Origin: an uncultured Clostridia bacterium
Lineage (GTDB): Bacteria > Bacillota > Clostridia > Oscillospirales > Acutalibacteraceae
Reading direction: 5' to 3'
Length of the DNA: 10,926 bases
Assembly (NCBI GenBank): GCA_946626015.1
Contig: CAMOTT010000050.1
Coordinates: 1-10,926 of the forward strand
A program made the translations under genes and the position numbers. The notes under the pieces are model-generated. The model made no database searches. It had not been told where the DNA came from and worked only from the letters and a program-made list of their open reading frames with translations. Below are positions 6,569-10,926 of this stretch, piece by piece. Each line of letters begins with the position of its first letter. The first letter of the stretch is position 1.

Positions 6569-6596
6569 TATATACAGTATAACATATACTGAACAA
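6569..6596 (-). promoter_or_regulatory. Candidate MATE promoter with operator-like dyad
   Basis: On the minus strand TTGTTC (6596-6591) and TATATA (6574-6569) are 16 bp apart. Within and just beyond this spacer lies a perfect inverted repeat CAGTATA-ACA-TATACTG (6575-6591, 7-3-7). A repressor bound there would block the promoter. The A/T-rich setting makes the exact -10 uncertain. Confidence 0.5.
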
Positions 6597-6616
6597 ATTT
6601 ACAATTTTAAACACAT

Positions 6617-6650
6617 AAAAATCCCGTTCAATTTGTCTGAACGGGATTTT
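6617..6650 (-). terminator. Intrinsic terminator of rpoC
   Basis: Arms 6618-6630 and 6638-6650 form a perfect 13-bp stem (core ATCCCGTTCA) around a 7-nt loop. Read on the minus strand, the stem ends in a T-run. It begins 17 bp after the rpoC stop codon and stands before the MATE promoter, so it separates the two transcription units. Confidence 0.9.
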
Positions 6651-6667
6651 GACTACTTTAGTTTTTA

Positions 6668-10300
<3,633 letters not shown>

Positions 10301-10418
10301 ATATTAAAGACCATTCCTTTCTTTGGGGAATACAGTGTAAATGAGTCGTGTTATACTAACGAAAATAATAATTAAATGTTATTATAGTATGATAACCGGT
10401 TGAACCGGATCTTTACGA
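10301..10418 (-). other. rpoB-rpoC spacer with short hairpin
   Basis: This 118-bp, mostly A/T-rich spacer separates the rpoB stop from rpoC. An inverted repeat CCGGTT-G-AACCGG (10396-10408) lies 10 bp after the rpoB stop. No T-run follows it on the minus strand, so it is not an intrinsic terminator. A minus-strand TATAAT (10386-10381) lacks a recognisable -35 at normal spacing, so I see no secure internal promoter. Confidence 0.55.
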
Positions 10419-10926
10419 TCAGAACTCGTTGTCCTCGTTCTCTTCCTCGTCAAACGATTCGTCATCGTCTACATAGTCATCAAAGTCATCGTCGAATTCG
10501 TCATCGTCGATCAAGTCATCCTCATCTTCACTGCTGAAGTCTATCGGGTTTCCGGATTCGTCCTCAAGGGAGTAGCCCTCGGCGTGTTCGGCATCGTTGA
10601 TCTGTGAAAATGCCTTGTCATCGCTTAAGCCGTAGCTGGTCTCGTCGTCAAAGTTCTGCTTAAGGTCGATCTCCTCGTTGTTTTCATCGAGAACCTTAAC
10701 GTCAAGAGCCAGTGACTGGAGCTCTTTGATAAGAACCTTGAAAGATTCCGGAATACCGGGCTGAGGAACATTTTTACCCTTTACGATGGCCTCATAGGTC
10801 TTTACACGGCCCACAACGTCATCGGACTTAACGGTGAGTATTTCCTGAAGGGTATAAGCAGCGCCGTAAGCTTCCAGCGCCCAGACTTCCATCTCGCCGA
10901 AACGCTGACCACCGAACTGAGCTTTA
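10419..10926 (-). CDS. rpoB: DNA-directed RNA polymerase subunit beta, C-terminal part
   Basis: The second-largest core RNA polymerase subunit. Only the last 168 codons are in the window; the frame stays open to the edge, so the gene continues beyond it. It begins KAQFGGQRFGEMEVWALEAYGA, the nearly invariant C-terminal beta segment that packs against beta'. TLQEILTVKSDDVVGRVKTYEAIVKG and the ESFKVLIKELQSLALDV helix follow, the usual end of the conserved core. Beyond this is a lineage-variable extension of roughly 90 residues, whose last 37 residues are about two thirds Asp/Glu (for example DDDEFDDDFDDY). Such tails are common in Firmicutes beta subunits, but this one is at the strongly acidic end. 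The gene is upstream of rpoC in the usual order. Confidence 0.98.
   Translation of the reverse strand, partial: KAQFGGQRFGEMEVWALEAYGAAYTLQEILTVKSDDVVGRVKTYEAIVKGKNVPQPGIPESFKVLIKELQSLALDVKVLDENNEEIDLKQNFDDETSYGLSDDKAFSQINDAEHAEGYSLEDESGNPIDFSSEDEDDLIDDDEFDDDFDDYVDDDESFDEEENEDNEF

Overview
The window looks like chromosomal DNA of a Gram-positive Clostridia member, probably in the Oscillospirales/Ruminococcaceae. This is an inference from several traits: AAGGAG-type ribosome binding sites, a compact RpoC without large lineage inserts, an RpoB with a long acidic tail, a CmpB-like small membrane protein, and secreted SLH-like and Ig-like proteins. No mobile element, CRISPR array, tRNA or rRNA was seen.

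Layout from left to right. (1) The 3' part of uvrC (+), lacking only about the first 70 codons. (2) A 329-bp A/T-rich gap with a near-consensus extended -10 promoter, a transcribed leader that can fold into two adjacent stems, a strong Shine-Dalgarno and an unusual ATG-TAA-ATG start. (3) A 589-aa secreted SLH-like protein (+). (4) A convergent CmpB-family membrane protein (-), whose last codons lie inside the terminator hairpin of the SLH-like gene. (5) A divergent gap with a TTGACA promoter and a leader hairpin. (6) A 244-aa secreted Ig-like protein (+) with a distinctive aromatic C-terminal tail. (7) A bidirectional terminator shared with a convergent MATE efflux gene (-), whose candidate promoter holds a perfect 7-3-7 dyad. 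(8) The rpoC terminator, full-length rpoC (-), a 118-bp spacer with a small hairpin, and the 3' end of rpoB (-), running out of the window.

The genes form separate transcription units rather than one pathway. rpoB-rpoC is core transcription, uvrC is nucleotide excision repair, and MATE is drug/cation antiport. The two secreted proteins are envelope or extracellular accessory functions. The least ordinary part is 1772-1940: promoter, double-hairpin leader and start-stop codon pair, ahead of a gene with the biased codon use of an abundant protein. I found no convincing evidence of a complete new multi-gene system.
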